This document shows positions 31,805-43,151 of a stretch of 64,000 nt of DNA, piece after piece. Source of the stretch: Diphasiastrum complanatum. Lineage: Eukaryota; Streptophyta; Lycopodiopsida; Lycopodiales; Lycopodiaceae. A program made the position numbers and the translations under genes. Location: contig CM055106.1 of the NCBI GenBank assembly GCA_029204225.1, forward strand, positions 46,806,633 through 46,870,632, given 5' to 3'. The notes under the pieces are model-generated. The model saw only the letters and a list, made by a program, of their open reading frames with translations, was not told the origin of the DNA and did no database searches. Within the stretch, counting starts at the first letter, position 1. Every line of letters starts with the position of its first letter.

Positions 31805-33466
31805 TCACATTCGTGACTTGGCAGCAAACTTATTCTGTTTGGCCAACTTGTGCCACTCAGTATGGTATGTTCCATCTTTATCTACCCTCTCATAGGTATG
31901 TGCACCAAAGTAATCTCTTTGGGCTTGTACCAGGTTGGCAGGAAGCCGAGCACGGCGGTAGGTATCAAAGTAAGCCAGACTAGAGCTCATACCTGGAGTG
32001 CTAACTCCAACACTTATGGCAAGGCTCACAACTCGCCGCCATGCTGCCTGTCTTTCGACCATTTCCCGAGCAAATTCAGGATCAATCAGTAAACTAGCTA
32101 AATTTGGATTGCGATTGTAAGCCTTCTTGATCCGGTCGAGGAATGCTGCACGAATGATACATCCACCTTTCCAAATTCGAGCTAATTCCCCCAAATTCAG
32201 GTTCCATCCCTTCTCCAGGCTCTTGGCCCTGAGAAGATTCATCCCTTGAGCATAGCTGCAAATTTTGGATGCATATAAAGCCTTTCGAACATCATCAATA
32301 AGCTGCTTTTTGTCCAGTTTCTTGTGCGTTAAAATATCTTCCAAACCATTTGCTCTGAAAATGTTAGCTGCAGCAACTCTTTCCTCCTTCAAACCACTCA
32401 GAAATCGTGAATCTAGGGACGCTGCGATCGTGGGCACTGCAATTGAGAGCTCAGCTGCCTGTTGCACAGTCCATTTCCCTGTCCCCTTCATGCCTGTCTT
32501 ATCCAGGATCTTGTCCACCAGCTCACCAGGGCCTTTGTCATCCTTAACATTGAATATATCCGAAGTAATTTCAATAAGAAAGCTCTCCAGTTCGCTCTTG
32601 TTCCACTCTGAAAATGCTTCATGAAGCTCCTGATTTGTCAGGCCGCCCACAGACTTGAGCACATCGTAGGCTTCAGAAATAAGCTGCATGTCACCATACT
32701 CAATGCCATTGTGAACCATCTTCACAAAATTTCCAGCACCACCTTCGCCGACATAAGTCACGCACGGCCCATCATCCACCTGCGCTGCCACCTTTTGCAA
32801 AACATCCTCTATTGACTTGTAAGCTTCCAGCGTGCCGCCAGGCATCAAGGAAGGCCCATATCTAGCCCCCTCCTCTCCACCAGAGACGCCCATACCCAAA
32901 TAAAGAAGCCCCTTCTCTTTCACAGCCTGCAGCCTTCTTTCTGTATTCTCATACCACTCATTCCCTCCATCGACAATACAATCTCCAGGCTCCATGTAGC
33001 GAGCCAAGGTATCTATTGTTTGATCCACAGGAAGCCCAGCTTTCACCAGTATGATCACTGATCTGGGCTTCTTAATTGAGAGCACAAAATCTTGTGGGCT
33101 GTGGTGGCCGTTCAAAGGAAGGTTGCCTTCCTGAACAGCACGCTTTACTGTCTCATCAACCTTGCTTGCTGTTCGGTTATAAGCGGAGATGGGAAAACCC
33201 TTCTCAGCAATGTTTAGTGCCAGATTTTGCCCCATAACAGCCAGCCCGGCCAGCCCAATTCGAGATAACGCTGCTCCATCCATAGCTGCTGCTTCGATCC
33301 GATATCCAATGCACTGGTGATCTCCTACTAAACCCAATTTCCGATCCCGGATCAACAGTTCCACACAGTAACTTGGGCAAGAATGAATTCTATCTTTCGA
33401 GGGACTTGATAAAAGAAGAAGATGCTTCAAACCTTGCCTTGTAAGGAAAACAAAAGCCAGAGCCAA
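31805..33466 (-). CDS. 6-phosphogluconate dehydrogenase, decarboxylating
   Basis: Third enzyme of the oxidative pentose phosphate pathway: oxidative decarboxylation of 6-phosphogluconate to ribulose 5-phosphate with NADPH formation. The frame is intact and intronless. Counting from the internal Met at 33283 (492 residues, usual family length): GLAVMG dinucleotide motif at 13-18, NRT (NADP phosphate contact) at 36-38, SGG at 134-136, catalytic Lys188, His191, Asn192 and Glu195 in NFVKMVHNGIEYGD, and KGTGKW at 266-271. The C-terminal domain RxxFGAHTYER region is complete. The start MDGAALSRIGLAG resembles plant family starts, so 33283 is the likelier start; the 61 codons before it (from 33466) may be 5' UTR or a targeting extension. 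The last three residues are SRM, a plant peroxisomal targeting tripeptide. Apparently a working host gene amid transposons. Confidence 0.95.
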   Translation of the reverse strand: MALAFVFLTRQGLKHLLLLSSPSKDRIHSCPSYCVELLIRDRKLGLVGDHQCIGYRIEAAAMDGAALSRIGLAGLAVMGQNLALNIAEKGFPISAYNRTASKVDETVKRAVQEGNLPLNGHHSPQDFVLSIKKPRSVIILVKAGLPVDQTIDTLARYMEPGDCIVDGGNEWYENTERRLQAVKEKGLLYLGMGVSGGEEGARYGPSLMPGGTLEAYKSIEDVLQKVAAQVDDGPCVTYVGEGGAGNFVKMVHNGIEYGDMQLISEAYDVLKSVGGLTNQELHEAFSEWNKSELESFLIEITSDIFNVKDDKGPGELVDKILDKTGMKGTGKWTVQQAAELSIAVPTIAASLDSRFLSGLKEERVAAANIFRANGLEDILTHKKLDKKQLIDDVRKALYASKICSYAQGMNLLRAKSLEKGWNLNLGELARIWKGGCIIRAAFLDRIKKAYNRNPNLASLLIDPEFAREMVERQAAWRRVVSLAISVGVSTPGMSSSLAYFDTYRRARLPANLVQAQRDYFGAHTYERVDKDGTYHTEWHKLAKQNKFAAKSRM

Positions 33467-33653
33467 ACTACAAACAAGCCAATGAATGGGTTTTTCTTCT
33501 TCTTCTTTTTTGAGAGATAAGGTGATGCAATATTACATGTCAATTCACAATTGCTTACTCTAATTTATTGGAACTATACAAAATGAAAATTGTTTTCTAT
33601 TTGTTATTGTCATTTGAATATATAATACAACACATACTTCATAACCACTAACC

Positions 33654-33938
33654 TCAAAACCATATGGTGATGAGGGTGTTTAAGACATTCCATATGTGTT
33701 GTATCTTAAGGCTCCCGATTCCCCTAGCATACGTAGCAATGAATCCATCTACATAATATTTGATCCTATACGACCACTTATTACCAATGGGCTTCTTATG
33801 TGCAAGACGATCCACAAGCTCCCAAGTGTTGTGCTTTTCGATGGACTCCATTCCATCTTCCATCACCTTTTTCCAAACTTTGCTCTCCCTCGCTTCTTCA
33901 AATGTAGCTGGTTTATAGGATTTCTTAATTTTCGTCAT
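33654..33938 (-). pseudogene. Copia RT N-terminal fragment
   Basis: The minus strand reads KPATFEEARES, WKKVMEDGMESIEKHNTWEL and GNKWSYRIKY, the lead-in to copia RT. The usual KWVFKxK box is changed to KWSYRIK. It ends without the RT core. It lies about 190 bp upstream of the 6PGD open frame, in its promoter side. Confidence 0.7.
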
Positions 33939-34149
33939 AAGAGCATAGTTTACCTAGAATCTTTTTGGAGGTCTTTGCTCCCTCATGGATCTTCTTATCT
34001 CTCCTGCTTGGGTCGTAGATGGTACTTCCTTGGCACCCTCTTGCACTAGCTTTTCACACCGCTTTGGTACTTTATGTTGAGGTGATATGCTCCTTGTTGA
34101 GTACTCCAAGAAACATTCTTCTCTTTCCTTTTCTCACCTTTGTCAGTGG

Positions 34150-34700
34150 CATTGCAGCAAGGGAGAGACTACCTACATTTGAGGAATTGCACGGAATCAT
34201 GCTGCAAGAATAGCAGTGACAAGAAGTTTACAAGAGCTAGATCAAGAGCAATGAAGATAAAGCCTTGATGGTGAAAGGCGAAAACAAGCAAAAGAAGAAA
34301 AACAAGTGGAACAAGAGCACTTCTGGTAATCAAGCAGAATCTTTAGGCAAGAAGAAGAAGAAAGGTAAATGATTATATTGCCATAAGCCTAAACATTGGG
34401 CCAATGAGTGCAAGAAAAGGATGGCCGACATCAAGCAAGGCAAGTTGAAGGACTTAGGCAATCTTCTTGAGATGGTGAGACTTCAATCACCTTCATCTCT
34501 GTATTAACATCTCAATGCACTGATGAATCTTGCTCGTATAAAGATTCAAGGGCTACAAGACACATGACTGGCAACCGAGATTGGTTCCATCAACTAATTA
34601 TGATTGAAGAAGGTGATAGATTTGAAAAGGCTAATGGAGAAAAATGTCAAATCAAAGGCATTGGAGTTTTTTATGTCAAGCTAGCCAATGGTATATAGCT
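34150..34700 (+). pseudogene. Copia gag knuckle and protease remnant
   Basis: The plus strand reads RLPTFEELHGIMLQE, a Lys-rich stretch, then YCHKPKHWANECKKRMAD, a CCHC knuckle lacking its first Cys, then RHMTGNRDWFHQL and GEKCQIKGIGVFYVKLANG, which follow the protease DSG box in copia elements. The DSG itself is degraded. Strand is opposite to the flanking copia pieces. Confidence 0.6.
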
Positions 34701-34914
34701 TAACAAGCTGAATCCTTCCTCGCTTTGTTAATTCAATAGCTGTTATGATTCTTCTTGGCCAATACATAAGGTGACCACACAACGTCAAGTGATGAACACT
34801 TTGTTATCCATAGAATCATTACCGACTCACCCCCATGCACCCGAATTGTCGACACCAACTAGCTATGATTTAGCGCAAGCACCTAGCTTATTATCGTCAA
34901 ACACCATCAATTAT

Positions 34915-35125
34915 CTAAAATACTCAGACTCTCGTTACCCAATGGTTTTGTAAGGATCTCCACAACTTGATCATTTATTGGCCAATAAACAAATTCCACT
35001 TTTTTAGCTCAAACTTTTTCTTGAAAGAACACTATTGGATTTTCTATGTGTGTTTTGTTCTTGCATGAAAGACATGGTTTCTCACAATTTGAAGACAACT
35101 TTGTCTATCACAAAATATATTGGAG
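34915..35125 (-). pseudogene. Copia RNase H fragment
   Basis: The minus strand, with frameshifts, gives IFCDRQSCLQIVRNHVFHAR and TKHT, then VEFVYWP and VEILTKPLGNES, parallel to the copia RNase H boxes CDNQSxxxLxxNPVFHxRSKHIE and VADIFTKxL. Confidence 0.6.
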
Positions 35126-35129
35126 TGGC

Positions 35130-38100
35130 TATTGGAATTGAAACTTAAGTTTACTATGATGATAGAAATCCATCAGTAAAATGCTTTCCTTTTTTGACAG
35201 TGTACACACCTCCTTGTCATGATTTTAGTATGCCATGTATGTGTTGTAATTCCATGAATAGTTGGTCCATGCTTAGAACTCTATTCTAGGTGAATTTATG
35301 TATAGGAAACTTAGGGTTATGCATGGCTATGTGCCCTCTATATATTGAGGCCAAACTCGCCCTACTCCTCATTGTGACCATTGATTCATTGCCAGGGTTT
35401 CACTCTACATTCATGCTTCTTGTTCCTTGGCTTGGGGGTGAAGCTTCTAGAGTTGATTGGTTGCTTCTACTTGGTTGGGTGGTTGCTCCATAGTGCGTTT
35501 TCCAGTGTGTATTGTCTTGTAAGCAGGATCTTAGGGGAGTTTCCCTTATAGTGGTTCCCTATTTTGACTTCTACAAATCAAGAAACCTTCATTCTCAGCC
35601 TATACTGCATCTTAGGATCAATATGAATGCCTCATGGAAGTATAATTGATTGTATAAGACTGTTGGTAGCATCGATTTTGGGCTAGGATGGGTGTTTGCA
35701 CGTTTTTGCTTGATTCCTTCTTGTAGAAGTGCGTCCTACTACAGATTTTTGGCAGCTCTGGTCTCGCACGTGTGAAGCCTAGGTGACAGGCTGACGTGGC
35801 AAGCATTTTGTTCACTTGGTCTCCCTCTGTACTGAGCTTTACAACACCCAATTTGGTGTCCTGTAGCCAAAGTTATGATCATCTGAAGTTTTGTAGTTTA
35901 GTGAGTAAAATTTGCAAAATTGAAATTGTTCTGATTGCATGCCAGTCATTTCCCTAATTTGTAGTACTGTGTTTGCATGCATTAGTTGCATGCTGATTCT
36001 CAGAGTGATTCTGACATGCATGAGGGATTTACAATCGATTTGAGTGGTCATATGCATGTGCTCTGACAGTTGGGTCACAAATCAGAGTTAATGGCTGACG
36101 AATTCCATAAAATTGAAGTTTACGTAAAGAAATTTTGTAATGACGTTTGTAACTGATGTAGTGTGCTTTGCATGCCAATTTGACATTGGGTTAGTAACAT
36201 TAGGAATCGACAATGTTTTGTTTTTTTCGACTTCGATTGCCTTTTGTACAAACAATATTTTCGTCAGAATTTTTGAATTACGAAAAATAAAGCAAAAATT
36301 GAGTTTCCCAAAAAACAATCGCAATTTCGGTCACTTTTTTGTTTTCTATGGAATCAATTTAGATTAGTAAATTGATTAAACTGAGTTTATCAGTCAAAAT
36401 TGATCACAGTGTTTTTTCTAAGTCTAAATTATTTCCCGGTGATAGATAAGTTGAAATTGACAGAAGGAACTGCAATGAATTACCGACAATTTTTACTGTG
36501 TTGTCATTTTTTAACTTTGGAGTTGAACTCCCAGATTGAAAGTTAAAATTTGACCTTTTTTTTTTTTGGTTGAATTTCAATTCGGTAAAAATTGGAAATC
36601 AGTTACTTGTCTGATAAGTTTTCTATTCGATGTTGATCAATAGAAATTAGTCAAGTAAACGTTTGTGCAAGATACTCGTTAAATTTGAATTAAAATCATC
36701 AAACAATATGAAATGATCAAATTTGATGAGTGGCAATAGTATTCTTTATCTAGTCAGTAAATCTGACAAGAGGATACGGTTCAAGAATTACTGAAATCCT
36801 ATTGATGAGATTTCCATTCATGTAATTTCATATTTTATGTTTGGATAGGTTTTGTCAATATTAACAGAGTAATGCCAAACCAGTCATTAAAAAGGAAAAA
36901 CAATCCAACTTTATTGGAAAATTTGTGATAATAGGAATAACATTTCCTGAAAAATCCTATGGTGAATCATATTCAGCCCAGGTATAGGACAGAAATGAAA
37001 TTGTTTTGGACGTTTTCCTATAGTAAGAAGAGTGGACATCAGAGGTAGTAAGTGTGATCGGGAAGGGTATTTCGTAGTTAGGATTTTGGTAATCTCTGTA
37101 AATAATTGCTTAATACTGGTTATTAATTTCCTGGTTAGAAATCATTCAGCTGAATTCATAACTGATATCTTTGTTACCATTGAGTTATCCGCAGCTTTGG
37201 ATGTCAATTGTGATGTTTAGAAGTGGAATCTGATACGTGGATTACATTGGATCTATTAGTTGACAGAAGCTTGTCCCTAGATTTGATGCATCAGTAGGGT
37301 TTTGAAGCTTATCATTAACCAGAAAAGACCAAGATGTAATATTGAACCATGCTAATTCTTCTGTTTAAGTCACATAATCAAATGTGGATTTTGGGTATCC
37401 ATCTGATAGGCATGCCAGTCATCCAAATAAATGGATTCTCCAGTGTTTTGGAAACAAGAGATGATTTTCTATAGTGATTGTAGGACAGCTAGATGATCAA
37501 TGGATCTCTAGAATATCAGATAAGGCGGTTAAGGTTTTTTTGGAAGGAAAAGCTGATGGTATGGGACGTCAGTAATTTTGGAAAGGAAATTCTAGGACTA
37601 TAAAGATCTGATGATCAATGGTGTGTTGAGTACCTAGTCGTGATATGGGAAAGAAGAAAACCATTCGATCAAATGTGGGATATTTTGGAAAATTTTGAGG
37701 TTCATCTAGATCCCAATGTGGTATCTCATTATTTACAAAATCAGAGGCCCTCAAATCTATTTCTTGCTTTCTTAATTAATCCTTTACTTCTTAATAATTT
37801 TTCGAATACAAGATATCAGACTGATTTATATGATTCTTTCTAGCATGAAGTTATTCTTCTGAAAGACTATTATGTCATATAAATTGCTACTTGTGCGAGT
37901 AGACTTAGAATTCAGATAAATTCTAAGGTAAACGTGTTTCAATTTCTTAAACCTAGAATATCTTTTTTTGCATAAATGGATTTCGATAGAATGGTAGTTC
38001 TGTCACTAAATATTTGAAGGAAAAGTCCTATTGTAATTGAGTGAATCCTTTAGTGGAAGCACTTATTACTGACTTTTCTTGGATTTAGATATTTTCATAT

Positions 38101-38474
38101 ATCATCTTTCCAGTTAACCTTTAAGGAAATTTATAATTTCTTTAAAAGGAGGGGTGAAGTTGTGGAATAAAATTCTATTTGGGAATCTGTAGTTTCCGTA
38201 GTTTTCGAAAAAGAACCAACTGTGGTATAGAAATGAGATGTGGTCTGAAAGTAATTTTCCGGATAGATTCAGAGTAAGATGCCTAATTGGAACTTTCAAA
38301 ATATGAGAAATTCTCTAGGGACTATGTGGACAATCTGGAACTAGAACAGGTTTGGAATTTGAATCATTATCTATAAGTAGTTCAGTAAAAGGTCAAAAGT
38401 TAGTAATTCCATTTTGATTGGAATAGAAGTAAGTCTGATCAGAATTTAAGTCTGAGAGTTCTATATTGGGAGGG

Positions 38475-38476
<2 letters not shown>
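35130..38476. other. Unassigned AT-rich sequence
   Basis: No gene or transposon domain recognised. A TATA-like CTCTATATATTG near 35335 followed by a T- and G-rich stretch could belong to an LTR, but I found no primer site or partner copy. Confidence 0.35.

Positions 38477-38562
<86 letters not shown>
38477..38562. repeat. (GA)43 microsatellite
   Basis: About 86 bp of uninterrupted GA. The antisense Leu-Ser frame across it is an artefact. Confidence 0.95.
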
Positions 38563-38565
<3 letters not shown>

Positions 38566-39431
38566 GTCGAAGGATTGGTATAGGGATTGTGAGTAGGCCA
38601 TAGCATAAAGTGTGGTCTATTAGTTGGAAGACATGGGTTCAATGCACCACCAAATCATTTCTAACTATCAGTTCGAGCCTCAATTTAATCAATGGTGGAG
38701 ATGTTGTTGAAGGTGCCCAAAGTGTGTGCACTTCTTTTTCATTAAAAATCTTTATGTAGAAAGGGTCCCTCTATTTTGAAGTGCTAAAAAACTTCAAGAG
38801 GAAGTTTGAGGTCATTTTCTTCTTCCTCCAATAGCCCACTAGAAGGGGCTTTTCTTGGTCAAAATAGCTCCTATTTGGCCACATTTTGCAACAGTTAGTT
38901 GGTGACCTCTCTGACAGTAAAAAAAAAATAGAGGAGCGCTATTTCTCAGGGAGAAGCTCCATTCCACATGAAATTTCCACCATTTTATAGCTTGGAGCTA
39001 GTAACGGTTGAAAACACTAAATTGAGCATTTTTTGAAGCTCTAAAAGCCAATCAAAGCCAAATTTGGTGCTGATAATACCTAAGGCAAGTGGCTAGGCTC
39101 CATCAAGACAAGGTTTGGAGTATGGCATTGCATTCGTTTTTCATTAAAAAGATGATTTTTTAATCATAAACGAGCAGTTTCTTGGAGCTATGTCTAATAT
39201 GGGGGAAGTTGTACTTGGAGAGGCAAGCTTGACGGAGTATCCAATTAAAGTGTTTGGAATATTCTTGTGGACAAGGAACTCTAGGAGGTCATTACAGGTG
39301 AGGTAGCCTATGCCATGATTGAAGTCGATGTAAAGGTGTACAACAGAAAGGTGAGAAGGGCTCTCACCATAATCAAATTATTAGTGAAGGTCGGCCGCAT
39401 GATTGTGCATATAAGTGATGCCACCACCCCA
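38563..39431. other. Left flank of the nested copia cluster
   Basis: No gene recognised. The stretch ends in AGATA (39432-39436), the left copy of a target-site duplication. Confidence 0.4.
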
Positions 39432-39436
39432 AGATA

Positions 39437-40463
39437 TGCCGTAAAACGGTGGTCGTGAGTGCAGCGAAGGCTCGATTTCTCAGAGCGTAGGCGTGTAGGA
39501 AGGGAAACGCAATAGTTAGCAGCAGAAATATTCAAGTAGAAGAATTCATACAGTTTGAGCAAAATGAACGACGCAGTAGTGAGACAAAAATTGCACTCTA
39601 ATAAAATATCAACAGTGAGTACAGTTGCTTGAAGTGATAACTTTAGCTTGCTTGGAAAAAGATATTCTAAAAATTAACACTTACATAGCTTGTTTCAGGT
39701 AATATAGAGATTTACAAGAGAGGAAATATCTTACAAGCCTTTAAGGCTATTTATGCCAGTCTTTGCATATGTACAAAAGTTGGTAGCCGTCAACCGCCTT
39801 TGGGATATTTGTTTGTCCAGTTGTTTTAGGGTTACTCATCCATTGGCGAAGTTGGTCAGCAAAAAAGTGAAAAAGACGAAGGTGCCTTAAAATGATTTCT
39901 AAGGTATTCTGGCCACTTGACCAGTGTGTCGCATTTTTCGCTAAGGACCAAAAAAGACAAAAAAGGTGAAGGTGTCTTAAAATGATTTCTAAGTTTATTT
40001 TGGCCACTTGGCCAGTGTGTTGCGTTTTTTGCTAAGGAGCAAAAAAGGCGAAAAAAGACGAAGGTACCTTAAAATGATTTCTATGTTATTTTTGCCACTT
40101 GGCCAGTGTGTCACATTTTTCGCTAAGGAGCAAAAAAGACGAAAAAGGTGAAGGTGTCGTTAAAAGATTTCTAAGTTATTTTGGCCACTTGGCCAGTGTG
40201 TCGCATTTTTTGCTGAGGAGCGAAACAAGCGAAGGTGCCTTAAAATGATTTCTAAGTTATTCTGGCCACTTGGCTAGTGTGTCGCAGTTTCTAAGGAGTG
40301 AAAAAGATGAAAAAGGCAAAGGTGCCTTAAAATGATTTCTAAGTCATAGAAAATCTCAAAGGGAAAAATGTAAAGGCCTAAAAAATATGTTGTTGGCCTT
40401 CAGTTTTTCATGATGCTCATTACTTGAACGATTTGTTTAAGGCTGAGCATAAGAAATCTAACA
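39437..40463 (-). repeat. Copia H LTR, copy A (3' LTR)
   Basis: On the minus strand it starts TGTTAGATTTC next to the polypurine tract TAAGGGGGAG and ends ..TTACGGCA at 39437. It contains about five units of an 80-90 bp minisatellite (39845-40355). The non-repeat part (39437-39850) matches 47133-47590 closely. Confidence 0.8.
39845..40355 (-). repeat. LTR minisatellite, about 5 units
   Basis: Units of roughly 80-90 bp, each with TTCTAAGTTATTCTGGCC, ACTTGGCCAGTGTGTCGC, ATTTTTCGCTAAGGAGCG and AAGGTGCCTTAAAATGA. The anchor word ATTTTTCGCT recurs near 39932, 40021, 40111, 40203 and 40285 (last one degenerate). Each unit can fold as TTTTTCGCT/AGCGAAAAA with an AAGG loop. Confidence 0.85.
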
Positions 40464-41415
40464 CTCCCCCTTAATGTGAATTCTGAAAAACTTTGATCTT
40501 CAGATTTAACATATCGTTAAATCTGAGATGTTGATCCTTTGTGAAGTGATATGCTACCATGTAATTTGTTCTACAGAAAATCAATACTACTTCCTTACTG
40601 TGCACTTTCTCTCTAAGGTAGTGATACATGATTTCTATATGTTTGCTTCGAGAGTGAAATCTCGGATTGAGAGATAGCGCTATTGTGCTTTGATTGTCAC
40701 AATAGATTGTTGTAGGAAGTGGTTGTGCAAGATTGAGGTCTACAATTAAGAGGAGTAGGCGGATCGAAGCATGTTTGATGACTGGGCTGAAGGTTTCTAA
40801 ATATTCCAGATCTAGAATCTGGGAAAAGCCTTTGGCAACTAGCATGGCCTTGTAACGATTTAACCTTCCTTCAGTGTCGTACTTTGTCTTGAATATCCAT
40901 TTGCATGGAATTGGTTTCCGATCCTTTGACAGCTCAGTGAGTGTCCATGTTTGATTCTTCATAAGAGAATCGAATTCGGTGTCCATTGCTGCTTTCCACT
41001 AGTTAGCATCAGGAGTAGACATTGCCTCAGCAACTGTGTTTGGTTCCTGCACAAAGTAACAGGCCAGATCATCCATAAATCTGGATGGAGGCTGTCTGGA
41101 CTTGTTTGATCTTCTAGGTTGAACTTCGGTCCTCTGATGTGGGTTGACTCGTTGAGGTTTTGATTCATCATCCGAGTCAGCGTCGAGATTCTGTAGTTGA
41201 TTTTCTCGATTGGAATTGACTGGTTGTTCGATCCGTGAGTCAGAATAATCAGCAGCTTTCTTTTTGTGGTCGAGGAACTGGTCTTCCACGAAAATGACAT
41301 CTCTACTGGTGAATGCCTTCTCGGTATCCAAATTGTAGTGCTTGTATGCCTTGTGATTTTGGGAATAGTAGATGAAAATCATTTTTTTGCTCTTGTCATC
41401 TAGCTTTCTTCTTAG
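40464..41415 (-). pseudogene. Copia H internal copy 1: linker, RT start, RNase H
   Basis: The minus strand reads DDKSKKMIFIYYS and FTSRDVIFVEDQF (integrase-RT linker), TPDAN, a stop, then AAMDTEFDSLMKNQTWTLTE, PCKWIFKTKYDTEG and KGFSQILDLEYLETFSPV, the first part of RT. It then jumps from HASIRLLLLI directly to DLNLAQPLPTTIYCDNQST, the RNase H Asp-Asn box, followed by HSRSKHIEIMYHYLREKVHS. The RT core with YxGLKQ and YVDD is missing. The FTKAL box reads FTKDQ. Confidence 0.85.
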
Positions 41416-42463
41416 ATTGGAAAAAGAAATTCTAAAAATTAGCACTTACATAGCTTGTTTCAGCTAATATAGAGATTTACAAGAGAGGAAATATCTTACA
41501 AGCCTTTAAGGCTATTTATGCCAGTCTTTGTGTATGTACAAAAGTTGGTAACCGTCAACCGCCTTTGGGATATTTGTTTGTCCAACTATTTTAGGGTTAC
41601 TCATCCATTGGCAAAGTCAGTCAGCAAAAAGACGAAAAAGACGAAAGTGCCTTAAAATGATTTCTAAGGTATTCTGGCCACTTGGCCAGTGTGTCGCATT
41701 TTTCGCTAAGGAGCGAAAAAGGCGGAGGTGCCTTAAAAATAATTTCTAAGGTATTCTGGCCACTTGGCTAGTGTCTTGCATTTTTCGCTAAGGAAAAGGC
41801 GAAAAAGTCGAAGGTGCCTTAAAAAATGATATCCAAGGTATTCTTGCCACTTGGCCAGTGTCTCGTATTTTTCGCTAAGAAGCAAAAAATGTGAAAAAGA
41901 CGAAGGTGCCTTAAAAATGATTTCTAAGATATTCTGGCCACTTGGCCAGTGTGTCGCATTTTTCGCTAAGGAGCGAAAAAGATGAAGGTGCCTTAAAATG
42001 ATTTCTAAGTTTATTCTGGCCACTTGGCCAGTGTGTCGCATTTTTCGCTAAGGAGCGAACAAGGTGAAGGTGCCTTAAAATGATTTCTAAGTTATTTTGG
42101 CCACTTGGCCAGTGTGTCTCATATTTTGCTAAGGAGCGAAAAAGGTGAAAAAGGTGAAGGTGCCTTAAAATGATTTCTAAGTTATTTTGGCCACTTGGCC
42201 AGTGTGTCACATCTTTCGCTAAGGAGCGAAAAAGACGAAGGTGCCTTAAAATGATTTCTAAGTTATTCTGGCCACTTGGCCAGTGTGTCGCATTTTTCGC
42301 TAAGAAGCGAAAAAGACAAAGGAGCCTTAAAATGATTTCTAAGTCAGAGAAAATCGCAAAGGAAAAAATGTGAAGGCCTAAAAAATATGTTGTCGGCATT
42401 CGGTTTTTCAAGATGCTCATTACATGAACGATTTGTTTAAGACTGAGCATAAGAAACCTAGCA
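41415..42463 (-). repeat. Copia H LTR, copy B, truncated, with 8 minisatellite units
   Basis: It begins (minus strand) TGCTAGGTTTC after TTAAGGGGGAG and contains about eight minisatellite units (anchors near 41696, 41777, 41867, 41957, 42037, 42120, 42211, 42291). It is broken at 41415, corresponding to about 39646 of copy A, so its terminal 200 bp and any primer site are gone; internal copy 1 is joined directly there. Confidence 0.8.
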
Positions 42464-43151
42464 CTCCCCCTTAATGTGGATCTTGAAAAACTTTGATCTT
42501 CAGATTTAACATATCGTTAAATCTGAGATGTTGCTCCGTTGAGAGAGCCTTTGTGAAGTAAATTGCTGCCATGTAATTTGTTCTGCAGAAAATCAATACT
42601 ACTTCCTTACTGTGCACTTTCTCTCTAAGGTAGTGATACCTGATTTCTATATGTTTGCTTCGAGAGTGAAATCTCGGATTGAGAGATAGCCCTATTGTGC
42701 TTTGATTGTCACAATAGATTGTTGTAGGAAGTGGTTGTGCAAGATTGAGGTCTGCAAGTGAGAGGAGTAGGCGGATCGACACATGTTTGACGACTGGACT
42801 GAAGGTTTTTGAATAATCTAGATCTAGAATCTGGGAAAAGCCTTTGGCAACTAGCCTGGCGTTGTAACGATTTAACCTTCCTTCAGTGTCGTACTTTAAA
42901 TTGAATATCCATTTGCATGGAATTGGTTTCCGATCCTTTGGCAGCTCAGTGAGTGTCCATGTTTGATTCTCCATAAGATAATCGAATTCGGTGTCCATTG
43001 TTGCTTTCCACTAGTCAGCATCAGGAGTAGACATCGCCTCAGCAACTGTGTTTGGTTCCTGCATGAAGTAGTAGGCCGGATCATCCATAAATATGGATGG
43101 AAGCTGTCTGGACCTCTTCGACCTCCTGGGTTCAACTTCGGTCCTCTGATG
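42464..43151 (-). pseudogene. Copia H internal copy 2: linker, RT start, RNase H
   Basis: Near-identical to copy 1 (40471-41160). It shows the same jump from RT (HVSIRLLLSL) to RNase H (ADLNLAQPLPTTIYCDNQS), so the RT core is missing at the same place. Here the end is better preserved (IYFTKALSTEQHLRF). The upstream part stops at 43151, where copia J begins with TGTTGGA. Confidence 0.85.

Noticed and set aside
31850-32815. Plus-strand open frames across the 6PGD gene
   Set aside because: Antisense shadows of the conserved 6PGD coding sequence; no motif of their own.
35290-35493. Hydrophobic 67-codon frame resembling a membrane protein
   Set aside because: No family motif and no gene context; T-rich sequence gives hydrophobic frames by chance.
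38439-38642. Leu-Ser open frame
   Set aside because: Artefact of the (GA)n tract.
39845-42350. Regularly spaced palindromic repeats resembling a CRISPR array
   Set aside because: Units are contiguous tandem copies with no unique spacers, lie in plant LTRs, and have no Cas genes.
39747-42450. Minus-strand frames with repeated RNHLEIILRHLHLF-like peptides
   Set aside because: Translations of the LTR minisatellite, not a repeat protein.
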